Assembly: GCA_018136815.1 (NCBI GenBank)
Contig: CM030939.1
Coordinates: 3,341,419 to 3,405,418, forward strand
Direction of reading: 5' to 3'
Source: Isochrysis galbana
Taxonomy: Eukaryota > Haptophyta > Isochrysidales > Isochrysidaceae
DNA: 64,000 nucleotides
The notes beneath the pieces were generated by a model. It was not told the DNA's origin, ran no database searches, and was given only the letters and a program-made list of their open reading frames with translations. A program made the position numbers and the translations under genes. The first letter of the stretch is position 1. Each line of letters starts with the position of its first letter. Below, piece by piece: positions 1 through 10,599 of the stretch.

Positions 1-1
1 C

Positions 2-562
2 TCGTCGCGTAAGGCGCTCTACGAAGCCCTCCAAGATGTAGCGGCCCACATCGTGGTGGAAGCCGACGGGCTGGCGCAAGCCTCGAAAATCACTTTGAGC
101 ACCCTGGTCAAAGCAGTCGAAAAAGAAGGGCTCACATTCCTCAAAGGTAACCGCGAGCGAATGAAGCTAGAAGGTGAGTCGGGCACATTTGTGTCCAAAG
201 TGGCTCACTCTACGCGCTGGCATCTCTACGTCGCAGCGTCCCAAGGATCGTTCCTCGTGAGCAACTTCCCGCGCAAGCTTCTCCTCGCCGTCGACAACAC
301 GATACTCCCGGTGAACTACGCCGTGCGCGCGTGCAAGGCATTGGAAATGCCTCAAGGCCTCCAAACTCCCCATAAGTTGATGATCCATGGTAGCCTCAGG
401 GGCTGCAAAGGGTGGCGCCCCGAAGTGGCACGCAATCTTCAACCGGCCCACAGGCGCTGCATCTGTGACGCAGAGGCGGCCAAGCGCAAAGAGCGAGTCG
501 AAGCATGGAAGACCGCGCCACGCCCCAAATCGGTACGGGAGGCACTTGGCAAAGTCCCCTAG
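2..562 (+). CDS. Unrecognised ORF, 5' partial (tail of a gene or element)
   Basis: The frame is open from the first bases of the window to a stop at 560-562, so the true start lies outside. About 186 residues are visible. The first two thirds look protein-like (for example KAVEKEGLTFLKGNRER and WHLYVAASQGSFLVSNF). The last third is Arg/Lys-rich (AEAAKRKERVEAWK). I do not recognise a family and see no catalytic motif. It could be the last exon of a host gene or part of a mobile element. The base composition does not separate the two. Confidence 0.35.
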   Translation, partial: SSRKALYEALQDVAAHIVVEADGLAQASKITLSTLVKAVEKEGLTFLKGNRERMKLEGESGTFVSKVAHSTRWHLYVAASQGSFLVSNFPRKLLLAVDNTILPVNYAVRACKALEMPQGLQTPHKLMIHGSLRGCKGWRPEVARNLQPAHRRCICDAEAAKRKERVEAWKTAPRPKSVREALGKVP

Positions 563-779
563 TCATGAGTACGAACCTGTCCCTGATAGCTCAAGCGCTC
601 AACATAGCGGAGCGGCTAGCCTGAACTATAAGAGGCCCGCCGAGACCCACGCCCTACCGTACAGATGCCCATAGCTACTCTGGACTACAAGCTCCCAACA
701 CTCAACACCTGGAGAAAAACATGCAACAACCGGTAGCCCGATGGCGCAAGAAGAAGTAGCGAGGAAAGCCATCGGGTAT

Positions 780-1430
780 CGGTACACACCGCCTGCCACC
801 GGAAACCTACTGCACCCAGCCCCTAGGTAGAGCACGAGGGGACGAGCCGCAAGGCAGGTGGAGGGGGGATAAGGGAAGCGGGCGTGGCTGCATAGAAGCT
901 GTGCAGGGTCGCGCGCGCGGCGAGACTATTAAGAAGTTTTTTTTTTCGAAGAGCACAAAGTTGACGTACATGCGGCCCTGCTTTTCGTGCTTGGCCTCTC
1001 AGGGGCAGGGGTCAGGGGGCCTGTGGGGGCTCCCAGAGGTCAGCCAGGCAGCTCAGCGGGCAGTGGAGAGTGGAGGTGGAGGCTGGGGCTCAGAACCCTG
1101 GCCTCTCCTACCTCTCCCATGCGTGCCTCGCTGACCTTGGGCGCCCTCCTCAGTCTCCTGTCTGCCTCTGCCTGATGACCAGGAGCAGGAGGGGGGGGGG
1201 GGAAGGTCAGTATGAGTGCTGGCAGCTGGCGGCCCATGCATGTGGGCCAAGGAGTGCGCCTCCTAGCCCGCGCCCACTGGGGGTCTGGGTCAAGATGGTG
1301 ATTGCTCAGCTCATGCCAGAAGGCAGAGTCTGAGGGTGACCGACAGGCCCCCCGGAAGGGAATTGGAGCTTGAGGGGGGGGGAGCACGAGGCGTCTCCCC
1401 CATGTGAACTAAGTATAAACTTCGTTGAGT
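780..1430 (-). repeat. Diverged dispersed repeat, copy A
   Basis: Read on the minus strand, this stretch resembles 17730-18270. Both copies share AAGTTTATACTTA followed by a C/G-rich ATGTGGGGG...GCACGAG block, a CTGGCATG block, a motif close to CTTAATAGTCTCGCCGCGCG (here at about 918-940), and a later CCCCTCGTGCTCTACCTAGG-like block. The copies differ strongly in length and in many bases, so this is an old repeat family. No coding frame is convincing in it. Confidence 0.4.
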
Positions 1431-1746
1431 GCAAGAAGCAAGAAGAGGGAATGTGTGCATGTGTGCAGCTTCGGAGGCTTGCAGCTCGTGTGGATGTTGA
1501 TGTTAGGTGTCAAAGCGCGTTGAGTGTGAGTGCGAGTGCCTCGGAGCCCGTTCTCGATGTCGGGGCTGATGCACGAGGCTCGCGATGTCGCACACGTATG
1601 CAAAAAAACACACTGTGAGTCACAACGAGCTTCAACTGAAAAAGTAAGCACATGTCGGCCGAGCTCTCTACTTTACATGAGGAGGCTTTCATGCAGTTTG
1701 AGCACCCTCTAGAACCCAAAGGGTAAGACTATAGTGCCTAATAGAA
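1431..1746. other. Intergenic; nothing clear
   Basis: Between copy A of the dispersed repeat and the transporter gene I see only GT/CA-rich simple sequence (TGTGTGCATGTGTGCAG near 1450). It may include the transporter promoter. No core element can be assigned. Confidence 0.3.
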
Positions 1747-4228
1747 ATGGGGCCGATCCAACAAGCTCGCGCCTGTAGGAGTACTTGTCCTTGCCTTTTC
1801 TCTCTTCTCTGCCATTCTTGGGAGTGGGTGTACTTTATTTTTGTACTTTTGGGCTTTGAGTACCTGCTCTCTCTGATGGATTGGTCGCGTGGACCACTTC
1901 TGAGAGAGCGGGGGAGGCGTGGGAAGGGAGATAGAAAGAGAGAAGGAGAGAGAGACAGAGAGAGAGACAGAGAGAGAGAGAGAGAGGAAGACAGGGAGAG
2001 AGGGAGAGAGGGAGAGGACGTGAGCGTCGTGTGGTCGGCGTCGGCGTCGGCGGCGCCCCGCTCGCTCGGCGCGTCCGCCTCGGCGCCCTCCTTGTGGCGC
2101 GCCCTCGGTCTTGCCGGCGCGCTGGAGTCCCTCCGACTCCCACCCTCACCCTACTTTCTCGCTAGCCCAAGCCCCCTGCCGCTCTTCGATGCTCCTCCAG
2201 GCAAGCTCCCGGACCTTTTCCCCCATCCCCCACCCCTCTCCCCCCTTCCTCCGCAACCCCCGCACTTGCAGCCACATGCGCTCGCTTCTCGTCACGCCCA
2301 GATCGCATTCTCTGAGCCGGGCGCGCCGTCTGCTCAGGTAAACACTGGTCCGAGCAGCGAGCGCCTGCTCCCGAGCTCCTCCACCCAAATCGACCTGCGA
2401 GAGAGCCGCTTCGTCTGGCTGTGCGTGGGAACGACCTCACTCATGTCTGCGCTCCAGTGTGGCTTCGGTACCGGCGCGCTGAACAATCTTGACGTCATCG
2501 TGCCCGCCACGTTCGCACAGAAGGAACTCTGGCTCAAGCCGGGACAATGGTCGCTCGTCGTGGCCGCCTTCGCGATTGGCGGCCTTGTAGGCTCCATCTT
2601 GGGGAAGTGTACCTTCTGCACGCGCTGGGGGGTGAAAGTGGTCTTCTTGGTCAACAACATACTTGTTTTTGCATCCTCGGCCTTCTTGATGCTTTGCGCA
2701 GAGTGGCAGGAGCTCTGTATCGGGCGTGTTCTCCTCGGATTGTCAGTCGGCCTATCGTCGAGCATCTCTCCGCTCTATTTAGCCGAGATTACCCCTCCCT
2801 CACTACGGAGCGTCATCGGCAACTGCCATCGGCTGGGAATCCCAATCGGCATCGTTGCATCCCAGCTATTGACCACTCCTGAGGTGTCACCTCTTGCTAC
2901 TGTGCAGCTCTGGCAGTACATTTTCTTATTGCCCATTTGCTTCTCACTCATCGAGTTGAGCGTCATCCACTTCTGTCCTGAGGCACCGTCGCACATCTTC
3001 AGGACGAGCGGTTCGTCGGCAGCGATGGCGCTTCTCACACAGCTGTTTGGTCCTCAGGGCGCCGCCTCTCATCTCGAGGCGCTTCACGTTGAGGCTGCAG
3101 CGCGTGAGGACCAAGGGCCGGCGAGCATCGCCGAACTCCTAAGAGATGGCCAGTTGCGCCATCCTCTTCTGATTGGTGCGCCCTGCAAGTACAATACACA
3201 CCACCACGTCGTGTGTTCCTGTCCATGTTCGCCACTGTGCTGCCAGCATGTCTAGTCCCCAAGATGCCATTCGCAATCACCAACAACATCCTTCCTTTGT
3301 GCACTAGCGATGACGACGGCACTCTCGATCCCACTATCTGGTGTGGATATCGTCCTGTGCTACTCGTGTCTCGTGCTACGTCATGCGGGCCTCACCTCGC
3401 CCCAATGGGCCACAGTCGGGATTGGTATTTTCTACGCGGCCGCCACGCTGGGAGGACTCTTGCTGGTGAAAACCATGCGGTTACGTGCGTTGCTGCTAAG
3501 CTCATGGGCCGTGCTGGCCCTATCCTACGCAGTGCTAGCCGCCGTCACGATACGCAGCCAGCATCTGTCTATGGAGCATCCAAGCCAGGCATTTTGCTCG
3601 TGGCTTGCTATCGGCGCACAGTTGGGAGTCGTTGGCGCCTTCGCGGTTGGGCCAGGGGCCATTGGTTGGTTTGCAGTCGCAGAAATGCTGCCGATGCAGT
3701 CCAAGGTACGCCTCGCTCTTTGTGCATATGATCATGCTCTGCCAATACGCAGCATCGCATCCCGCCTAATGCTTTTGTCCGAGCCAAATACTGCGCGTGT
3801 GATGGGCAGCCTCAATCTGATGGGCAGCCTCCATCTGAGCGACTTCATTAGGCGAGGACGCATTGCAAGAGCTCGTGCAATTCGCATTTGCGTAGCGATG
3901 ATCCTCACAGATGGGCTCTCCCGTGCAGACTACCCTGACCATCTCGGTCGTGTGGTTCATTCAACCCTGCTCGCGGCACGATTGCCACTGCCACGAAAGC
4001 CGCGTGCATCTGTTCTCATACCGCTCTCGTTTCTTGTTCCCATTGTGCGTGCAGGACGCGGGGATGGCCCTTGGTGTATCAGCTAGTTGGACGGCAAGCA
4101 CTCTCGTCGCATGGGGTTTTCCTGTTTGGCGCCAAGCACTTGGAGCGCTCATTTTCATCGCTTTCAGCGCATCAAGTGCAGTCTTTTGCGCCTTCACATA
4201 CTTCTGGGTGCCAGATATAAAGGCGTAG
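1747..4228 (+). CDS. Sugar-porter-type MFS transporter (three exons, N terminus uncertain)
   Basis: This is a membrane transporter of the sugar-porter (SLC2/GLUT-like) branch of the Major Facilitator Superfamily. It probably moves a hexose or polyol; the substrate is not readable. Exons are 1747-3175, 3308-3705 and 4055-4228. The introns (132 and 349 bases) are GT-AG and in phase. Twelve hydrophobic segments are visible: six in exon 1, four in exon 2 and two in exon 3. The family signature after TM4 is clear: GRVLLG, then PLYLAEITPPSLR. TM7 has SIPLSGVDIVLCYS in place of the usual QLTGIN block, and the protein ends at VPDIKA, with almost no C-terminal tail. The region 1747-2370 (GA-repeat, Pro-rich) is in frame but unlike the family and is probably 5' UTR or a mis-included leader. 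The first ATG near TM1 is 2443, which would cut TM1, so an upstream leader exon is likely. Confidence 0.8.
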
Positions 4229-4260
4229 AAGACAGCCCTAGAGATCACATAGGCGCACGA
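4141..4260 (+). repeat. Donor segment of a local 188-base tandem duplication
   Basis: This part of transporter exon 3 (TM12, stop codon and about 30 bases of 3' flank) matches 4329-4448 at a constant offset of 188 bases with no length change, though many bases differ. Confidence 0.6.
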
Positions 4261-4328
4261 ACTCGGGAACGGTTGGTTGCGGCTCTATTTGAATTGCCAA
4301 GGGAATTTCACGTTTGACGCCACCCCCG

Positions 4329-4448
4329 CGGGGCGCTCGTTCTTATTGTCTTGAGCGCATCAAGCGCCGGTTCTCGTGCTTTCACATATTTCTTGGTGTC
4401 AATAATCAAGGCCTACAACGTCGTCCCAGAGATCGGCTACGCGGCCAG
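4329..4448 (+). pseudogene. Decayed second copy of transporter TM12 and 3' end
   Basis: At an offset of 188 bases this repeats the end of the transporter: the real exon encodes GALIFIAFSASSAVFCAFTYFWVPDIKA-stop, and this copy reads ALVLIVLSASSAG, then AFTYFLVSIIKA. The stop codon position has become TAC, so the frame runs about 20 codons further. The match continues about 30 bases past the stop. There is no clean splice acceptor just before it, so it is more likely a duplicated relic than an alternative last exon. Confidence 0.55.
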
Positions 4449-6008
4449 GCGCGGACATGGATGGATGTGCCTCTAGTCCACATGCCCATGCTCACACTCT
4501 CAGGTGATCCCCTTTCCCCACGGCTCGGGGGGCCATATTGGTCCTCTTTCCTCTTGATCTCTAGCGAGAGTCCTCGATTCCACTTGGATGAGTTGCTCGA
4601 CTCATCTGCGGTGAGTTGGAGTTTGTGCTCTCTCTTCGCTCTCTTGTGCCTTGTGCTTGGCCATCACCTCGCCCACTAGGCCCACTTGTGCCTCCTTGTG
4701 AGTGTTGAGTGTCGCACACCTCAATAAGAGGCCAGGCACAACTTCAAAGAGATAGGGCCATGGCCGGGAGCAGCGCCTCGTGCGCCCTCCAGCCCCGGTG
4801 CCATCGAATGTCCACTAAACTTCAAATACATTAGAAGTACTAAGTACTTACTCTTACTCGTGCATTCAACAAATACTGTTGACTGTTGCGCAAAACGCGA
4901 CGTTTTAAAGATTACCGTGTTGTCTTCGGGGTTCGGGGGGGGAGGGGAGAACGGAAAATGTCTGCCTCCTTTGCCGCCATCATGACTAACGGCCAAAGCC
5001 TCGCCGATATTGCCCCATGCCCATGTTCGCTCCCTCCCCCCGAGGGCCTCCCATGTAGGGTGTAGGGCCCCATCCCCTGTGCTGTTGTTGTTGTTGGTAG
5101 TGTGTGCGTGTGTAGTAGTGTACACCAGGCTGGTGGTGTGGGTGGACCTGTGGATCTTTACCAGCCATGTGAACATGGGGAGTAGGGAGGGACGAGGTAG
5201 GCTGGGGAGACGTCGGGCGCGGGCCGTGGACATGGTCAGGAGGTGGGGTGGGCCCAGCCAGACCGGGCGCTCGAGCGGCGCTCAACACACTGGGAGACGT
5301 AGCGACGTAGCACAAGCAGGAGGCGATCACAAGTCACAAGGCGGAGGGGCACAGACGTCGGACATCGGGACGGAAGACGGAGGTGGGAAGAGTTACGAGT
5401 TACGAGTTACCCACGGGGGAGAGGAACGCGAACGCGGGAACGCACAACGAAATAAACGGGGCGGGACGGATAAGAAACAATAATGAGGGAATGAGGGGGA
5501 ACCTAGAACCTAGGGGCTAGGGGCTGCATAGAGAAACGCGAGAGATCCCCCCCCCCCCGCAGCCGCGAAGTGGTGACCCCCGGGGGATACCGAAGGGGGG
5601 GGGGGGGGGGGGGGGGGCGACTGCTGGGGTGGGTCTTCGGGCCGAAACGGATCTTCGTAGGACTCCGGCGGGCGAGAAGAGGGAACCGCTCTCGGGGGCT
5701 CGGGGGTGGGGGCACTGACTCCCCCTACGCCCGCAACATCCCCCATGAGGGGAGTCGAGAGAGTGGGGGGCGGGGCGAAGCCTAGGAATGGAGGTGGGAA
5801 GGGGAAAGGGTAGAGGGAATAGGGGATAGAAAGGCGGTGTCATAGCAGTGGCAGATAGGGCCGTGTCCGTACTAGGCGGTAAGCTCCGAATCTTCAGACG
5901 GTTTTTTATAACGCCTACTTGCTCACATGTACTACCGAATCCTGATGGCAGATCGACTAACAGCAGGACAGCAAGGGCAAATGTCCGGCAGCCGGGCGTG
6001 TGGCCTAT
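4449..6008. other. Intergenic, low complexity
   Basis: I see no convincing gene here. The stretch contains a G-rich block near 4930, purine-rich sequence at 5300-5520, a C run near 5550, and an uninterrupted run of 23 G at 5595-5617. Short ORFs on both strands are Pro/Gly/Arg-rich and follow the base bias. The 3' ends of the transporter (+) and the Zn2Cys6 factor (-) converge on it, so both terminators should lie here. Confidence 0.45.
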
Positions 6009-8284
6009 TCACTGGCGTCTTAACGCCGCAGCGGTGTTTGCGACGGGTGTCCCTGCGCCGCCGAGCACCGAAGAGTCGGATGCTAGACGAGGAGATATCT
6101 CCGTCAGAAACATGGATAAATCGTCGGGCCCGCCCACCCCCATACCGATATAGGGTAGCATTGCGTCGGCGTGCTCAGCTGCTCCAGATGCCATTTCGAC
6201 CATGTCGAGCAAGTCAGTCAGAGGAGCCCCTTGCACCTGCGCTGACCCAACCGGCCATTGGTTCGGTGGGGTCCACTGATCATCCGCGAACTGAGTGCGT
6301 AAGTCACTCAAGCCAGCGGTTCCCTCCGAAGTCACGCCCATCCAGCCAGCCTGATGACCCAGGGGGACAGCTATTGGTGCCCCGCCACCCGAGAAGCAGC
6401 CCACCGTATGCTTCACACCACCAATCGAGGAGCCCATGGACGACGAGACGCCGCCCATCGATGTTGAGACGCCACCCATTGATGATGCGACGCCGCCCAT
6501 TGACGTCGCTACCCCACCCATCGATGAACCGAGCGGCATGGCCTGTGATAATCCTTTCAGCCCCAACGAGACGTGCTGCTCTGGCGTGCGCAGGCGACCA
6601 TATGGAATATTTGGAGCCATGCCCATCATCGCGCGTGACATGCGGGCATCAAGGCCGAGTCCAATGGGAGGCACACCAGGAAGGTGTGGAATTGCCCTTG
6701 TCTCAAGTAATTGCGATTGCAACAAACCTATCCGTCCCGCCTCGCTCGGCGCGAGGTTGGGGATGATGGGCTTTGCCTCAAGATTGGCCAGCTGGGCCAA
6801 GCCCGATGGTGTGGAAGGTGTCTTGGCAACCACCGGCGGCCCGCCAGCAGTGTCGGTGGGCATGCCGCGGATTCGCGGGAGGCCTAGAGAGTCTAAGGTA
6901 TGCGGAGACCCTAAGCTGTGCGAAAAAAGCGCACTCGCAACAAGCCTAGGGCCAGGCCGCTGAGGCGAGATGGAGATACCCATCCAGGTGCGCCGAGAGT
7001 GGGCGTGCACGACCAGTCGGCCACGCACGTCGCATCGGATGTGCTCATCAGAGCCGGCGAGCCGCATCCTGATGGGCTCAGAGAGGGGCGTCTCGGCAGA
7101 CTGCTCGCTGAGTTCGGTTGAGCCGCTGATCTTGGACCAGAGCGAGGTGTAGAGCTGCAGGAAACGACCGTGGTCTTCCTCGTGCATCAAGCCGAGGAGC
7201 AGGGTCTCCGGAGTAAAGATGCAGCGCTGGAACTCGTCCACCTCGGCGTTGCCAGCGCTGCCCTTCTCAGGCCCGGTCGCCAGAGCCGTGCCCATGGTGT
7301 GCCCGCACTGCCCAAGGCGCACTGCGTCGTTTGCGGCCCGTGCTGCCGGAAGCACGTGCTGCGCCTTCCACAAACCATCGCCTCCATCCGGCTGAAGTGC
7401 ACACTGCAGTAGGAAGTCGAGAGGTCCAAAGGCGTTCCTGAACGCGGAGTTTGGCTGCCACGAGATGTTGCCATCAATCTGAGAGCAAGATGGTGTCAGG
7501 GAGCGGGTTTCAGCGTGCGAGTGCGTCAGAGGGGCCCGTGAGGGTGGTTAGACCAGCGCGAGCAACGCTGGGGTGGCCTGCCGCCAACCTGTGAGCGCAT
7601 GATGACGGGCACATCGTGCTCCTGCCACTCTGTGATGAAGGCGGGAGTGGGACACTGCGTATCGGACATTTGGGCTATGCTGTGGAGCAAGCATGTGAGC
7701 TTGTCGAAAGTGAGAGCGGTCGAGTGCGCAAGCGTGAGCACGTTGCCCAGCAACGAGCAGGAGCGAGAACGTGCGGCGATGGAGATCCAGTGCTTAACGA
7801 GAGCCTCACGACCGGGCAAGCTGTCAACCTTCTCAATGAGCGCAGACATAGTGCGAAGGCTCTGCACAGGTAACCAATCGCGCTTCACGCTGCCGAAACC
7901 AGCACCACCTCCACCACAGCCGACGCCGACTCCGACGCCGTTGCCGGCGGCGGCGTGTGGCTCAGCAGCCACAGGGTGGTCATCGTCGGCGATGCTATTG
8001 AGCCCGATGGGCGCGTCCTCGCTCCCGACAGCCTGCTCTTCCTCGTGGACCGTACGCACGGCGGTTCCGAGACGCGTGATGTCGCGCAGACTGTTCCTTC
8101 CCCCCCCTCGCTTTACGACGCCCGTCAGGCGGCATCGAAGCCCCAGCCGAAGGCAGCGGGTGCACTGCTCACTCGGAGCACTCCGCTCACATCGCACCTT
8201 GGAGATCCGGCAGGCGGTGCAGGCACAGGTGGCGCGTGTGTGGGCGGCGGTGGGGGTCGCTGACTCCTCCTTGATCCGGCACAT
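6009..8284 (-). CDS. Zn2Cys6 (GAL4-type) transcription factor with a PAS-like region
   Basis: This is a nuclear DNA-binding regulator. Exon 1 is 8284-7589 and exon 2 is 7478-6009 (stop included). The 110-base GT-AG intron is phase 0, giving 721 residues. Residues 22-51 carry a textbook binuclear zinc cluster: Cys at 22, 25, 32, 41, 44 and 51 (C-x2-C-x6-C-x8-C-x2-C-x6-C), with the usual Arg/Lys between the first cysteines (CRISKVRC). A Gly/Val-rich linker follows. Residues about 310-410 look like a PAS fold (TPETLLGLMHEEDHGRF, then GRLVVHAHS and WMGISISP); this is inference. A block of SMGGV repeats lies near 6430-6540. The ATG at 8284 was chosen because it sits just before the cluster. A GTG nine bases upstream is in frame, and the frame stays open into GA repeats. 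Target genes are unknown. Confidence 0.8.
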
Positions 8285-9542
8285 GCGGCGCACGAGGAGA
8301 GAGAGCAGAGTGCCTTTGGCTTGAGCGAGCTTGGCCTCGCTGCCTCCCCACCCTCCCTCCCTCCCTCTCCCTCTCCCTTCCTCTCTCTCTCTCTCTCTCT
8401 CTCTCCCTCCCTCCCTCCCTCCCTCTTTCTCTCTCTCTCTCTTCTTTTTCTCGCCCCCTTCCCTCCCTCTCCCTCTTCACCTCGCCCCCCCCCGCCCCTC
8501 CCCTTTTTGGTTCTTCTTCCTATCTCTACTTTCACGAGTCTTCTCCTGTTGCGTGCTGCCGCTTCTTCCGCTTCTTCTCTGAGCTCCGCTGTTCTGAGCC
8601 GCCTATTTGGTCGCACCGCTGCTAGGCTCCGCCGTTGCTGAGAGAGAGAGAGAGAAGGAGTGAGAGAGAGAGAGAGAGAGGGAGAGAGAGGGAGGGAGAG
8701 AGAGAGGGGGGGAGAGAGAGAGAGAGAGAGAGGGAGGGAGGGAGAGGGAGGGAGGGAGGGAGGGAGGGAGGGACCTCCCCGCGGGGGAGGTTGGGGGGGG
8801 GGCGGGGGGGGGGCGGGGGGGGGGGGGGGGGGGGGGGAAGGCCCAAGGCGGGAGAGCTCGATCACCCTCTTCAAGATTCTCCGCGCCGCGCGTGTTCTGC
8901 TGCTCTCTCCTCGGCGCTCCGACGTCCGACCGTATCCTCTCGTCGGAGGTCGAAGGTGGATAGATATGCGGCCATATACGGGGCATGCGAGAGGAATGCC
9001 TGCGCCCCCGATCCGAGGATGGAGAGAGAGAGCAGCAGCTTAGCACTGAGATTAGGCTTTCCCCCCCCCCCGCCCGCCCGCCCTTGCCCCACTCCCAAGA
9101 GGGCGCCACGGCGCCACCCGTGGGATAGAAGGAAGGATGCGCACGAGAGAAGCGCAGCGAGGCGGAGAGTTCTTCCGCTCCGCTGGGAGCGCTCTTCCCG
9201 CACGGCTGATTCGACCTCCTCCCCCCCCCCCCCCCCCGCCCCCCCCCCGCCCCCCCCGCCTCGCCCCCCCCCGCCCCCCCGGCGAGGGGCGGCGAGCTCC
9301 CGCCGCTTCCCTTCCCGCCCCCCTCCCCCCCCCCTTCCCCCCCCGCGCGAGGGAAGGCTGCCGCGACCAGCGTGGATATCTTTCCGAAAGTTCTCACCTC
9401 TTGCCTCCCTTCCCGCCGCGCCTCGAGTGTGCCTGGGGGCTGCGGGGGGGGAGCGACGGATCTTGTGGCGCGAGCAAAAACGTCTCTAGAGGCTATCGCT
9501 TCGCAGGCAGCAGCGCTTCGCAGCCAGCACGCGCACGCGCCG
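8285..9542. repeat. CT/GA and G/C low-complexity foldback
   Basis: A CT-rich tract (8340-8460) is followed after about 180 bases by a GA-rich tract (8641-8775), so the two are inverted repeats of each other. A G-rich block (8791-8837, including 23 G in a row) is followed by C-rich blocks (9061-9080 and 9215-9350). ORFs read through here are Pro/Ser/Leu or Gly/Arg-rich and follow the bias. The block separates the divergent starts of the Zn2Cys6 factor (-) and the pogo-like ORF (+), so both promoters may lie in or beside it. Confidence 0.6.
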
Positions 9543-10520
9543 ATGGCGCCTGGAGCCTCCCCAGGGCATGCAGCGGCCACCAAGGGGCCCCCAGGTGGGT
9601 ACTCGAAGTCGGCGCGCGACGTACAGGCAAAGGAGCGGCTCGGCGTCCTCGAAGACGTCCGCAAGGCGGTGGAGCATTGCCGTGCGACAGGCGAGAGCGC
9701 TCGTCTTGCGGTTCGCTCGGGCAAGTTCCCCAAGGCCACCGAGGGGAAGATACGCCAGGCGCTCTCCAAGACGGTCGTGCCCGATAGATTCATCCGTGAC
9801 CACCACTCGAAGGTGTTGACGAACGCCGAGAGGATGAAGTTGGGCGAGTGGCTCATCCAGTGCGCGGACGCACAGGAGCCACGGAACCGACACGACATCT
9901 CCGTCAAGATCCGGGAGATGTTGCGCGCGCGCGCGTCATTCAACAAGACCAAGAAGTACGGCTTCGGCAGCATTCCTCTCACCAGGGCCGAGCAAGATAT
10001 CGTCAACTGCCCCGACGACCTTGCTCACAGGTTCTTCCAAAGGATCTACCCGTGGTGGCGAGCGCATGGGCTCCTCATCGACGAAGGCGTGTCTCGGGCG
10101 GAGGAGGAGCGCAGATCAAGAAAGAGGACCGACGCTGTTGTACACAACCACTTCTACGGCAAGTTTGGGTTGGAGGCCGAGCTCATCGACGCGGGCATCC
10201 TAGACCCTGAGACTAAGGTGAGCAGCAGCATGATATTGATATGCGTGTGAGCATGCCGTCCGATCCTTATTTTTTCATTCACGCCACACGCGTGCTGCTG
10301 TCGCAGGTGATTAAAGACCCTCGGCGTCTACTAAATTGCGACGAAACTCCTCAACCTCTCGACCTCCCTCAGAAAGGTCGACGTGCCAAAGTGGCGAAGC
10401 GTAAGGGAAAGTTCGTGCGGCAGGCGTTAGGGAGCAACAAGGAGACGATGACTGACCGTCATGATGTGTTGGGACTTGTCGGGTTGGAACTACGGCGTGC
10501 AGATTGTGACCAAGCGCAAG
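9543..10520 (+). pseudogene. Pogo/Tigger-like DDE transposase remnant
   Basis: This looks like a decayed DNA-transposon transposase. Exon 1 (9543-10217, from ATG 9543; the frame is open upstream) carries helix-turn-helix-type sequence near ERMKLGEWLIQCADAQ and FFQRIYPWWRAHGLLIDEG. An 89-base GT-AG intron (10218-10306, phase 0) leads to VIKDPRRLLNCDETPQPLDL, which resembles the first-aspartate block (NxDET) of pogo-like DDE transposases. After NKETMT the homologous reading moves to another frame at about 10455-10460 (one base out), giving VMMCWDLSGWNYGVQIVTKRK, the next beta-strand block of the family. A stop follows, and the rest of the catalytic core is not visible. No terminal repeats were found. 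A domesticated fragment is possible but less likely. Confidence 0.55.
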
Positions 10521-10599
10521 TGACGCCAGCTCTTTTTTCGGCGGCCCAAGTCAAAGGGGGAAAGCGCTGCATGCAGAAAGAGCTGGAGCTCGATCTGGA

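Noticed and set aside
8125-8874. Long Ser/Pro/Arg-rich ORFs across CT/GA tracts
   Set aside because: They are simple-repeat translations present in several frames on both strands.
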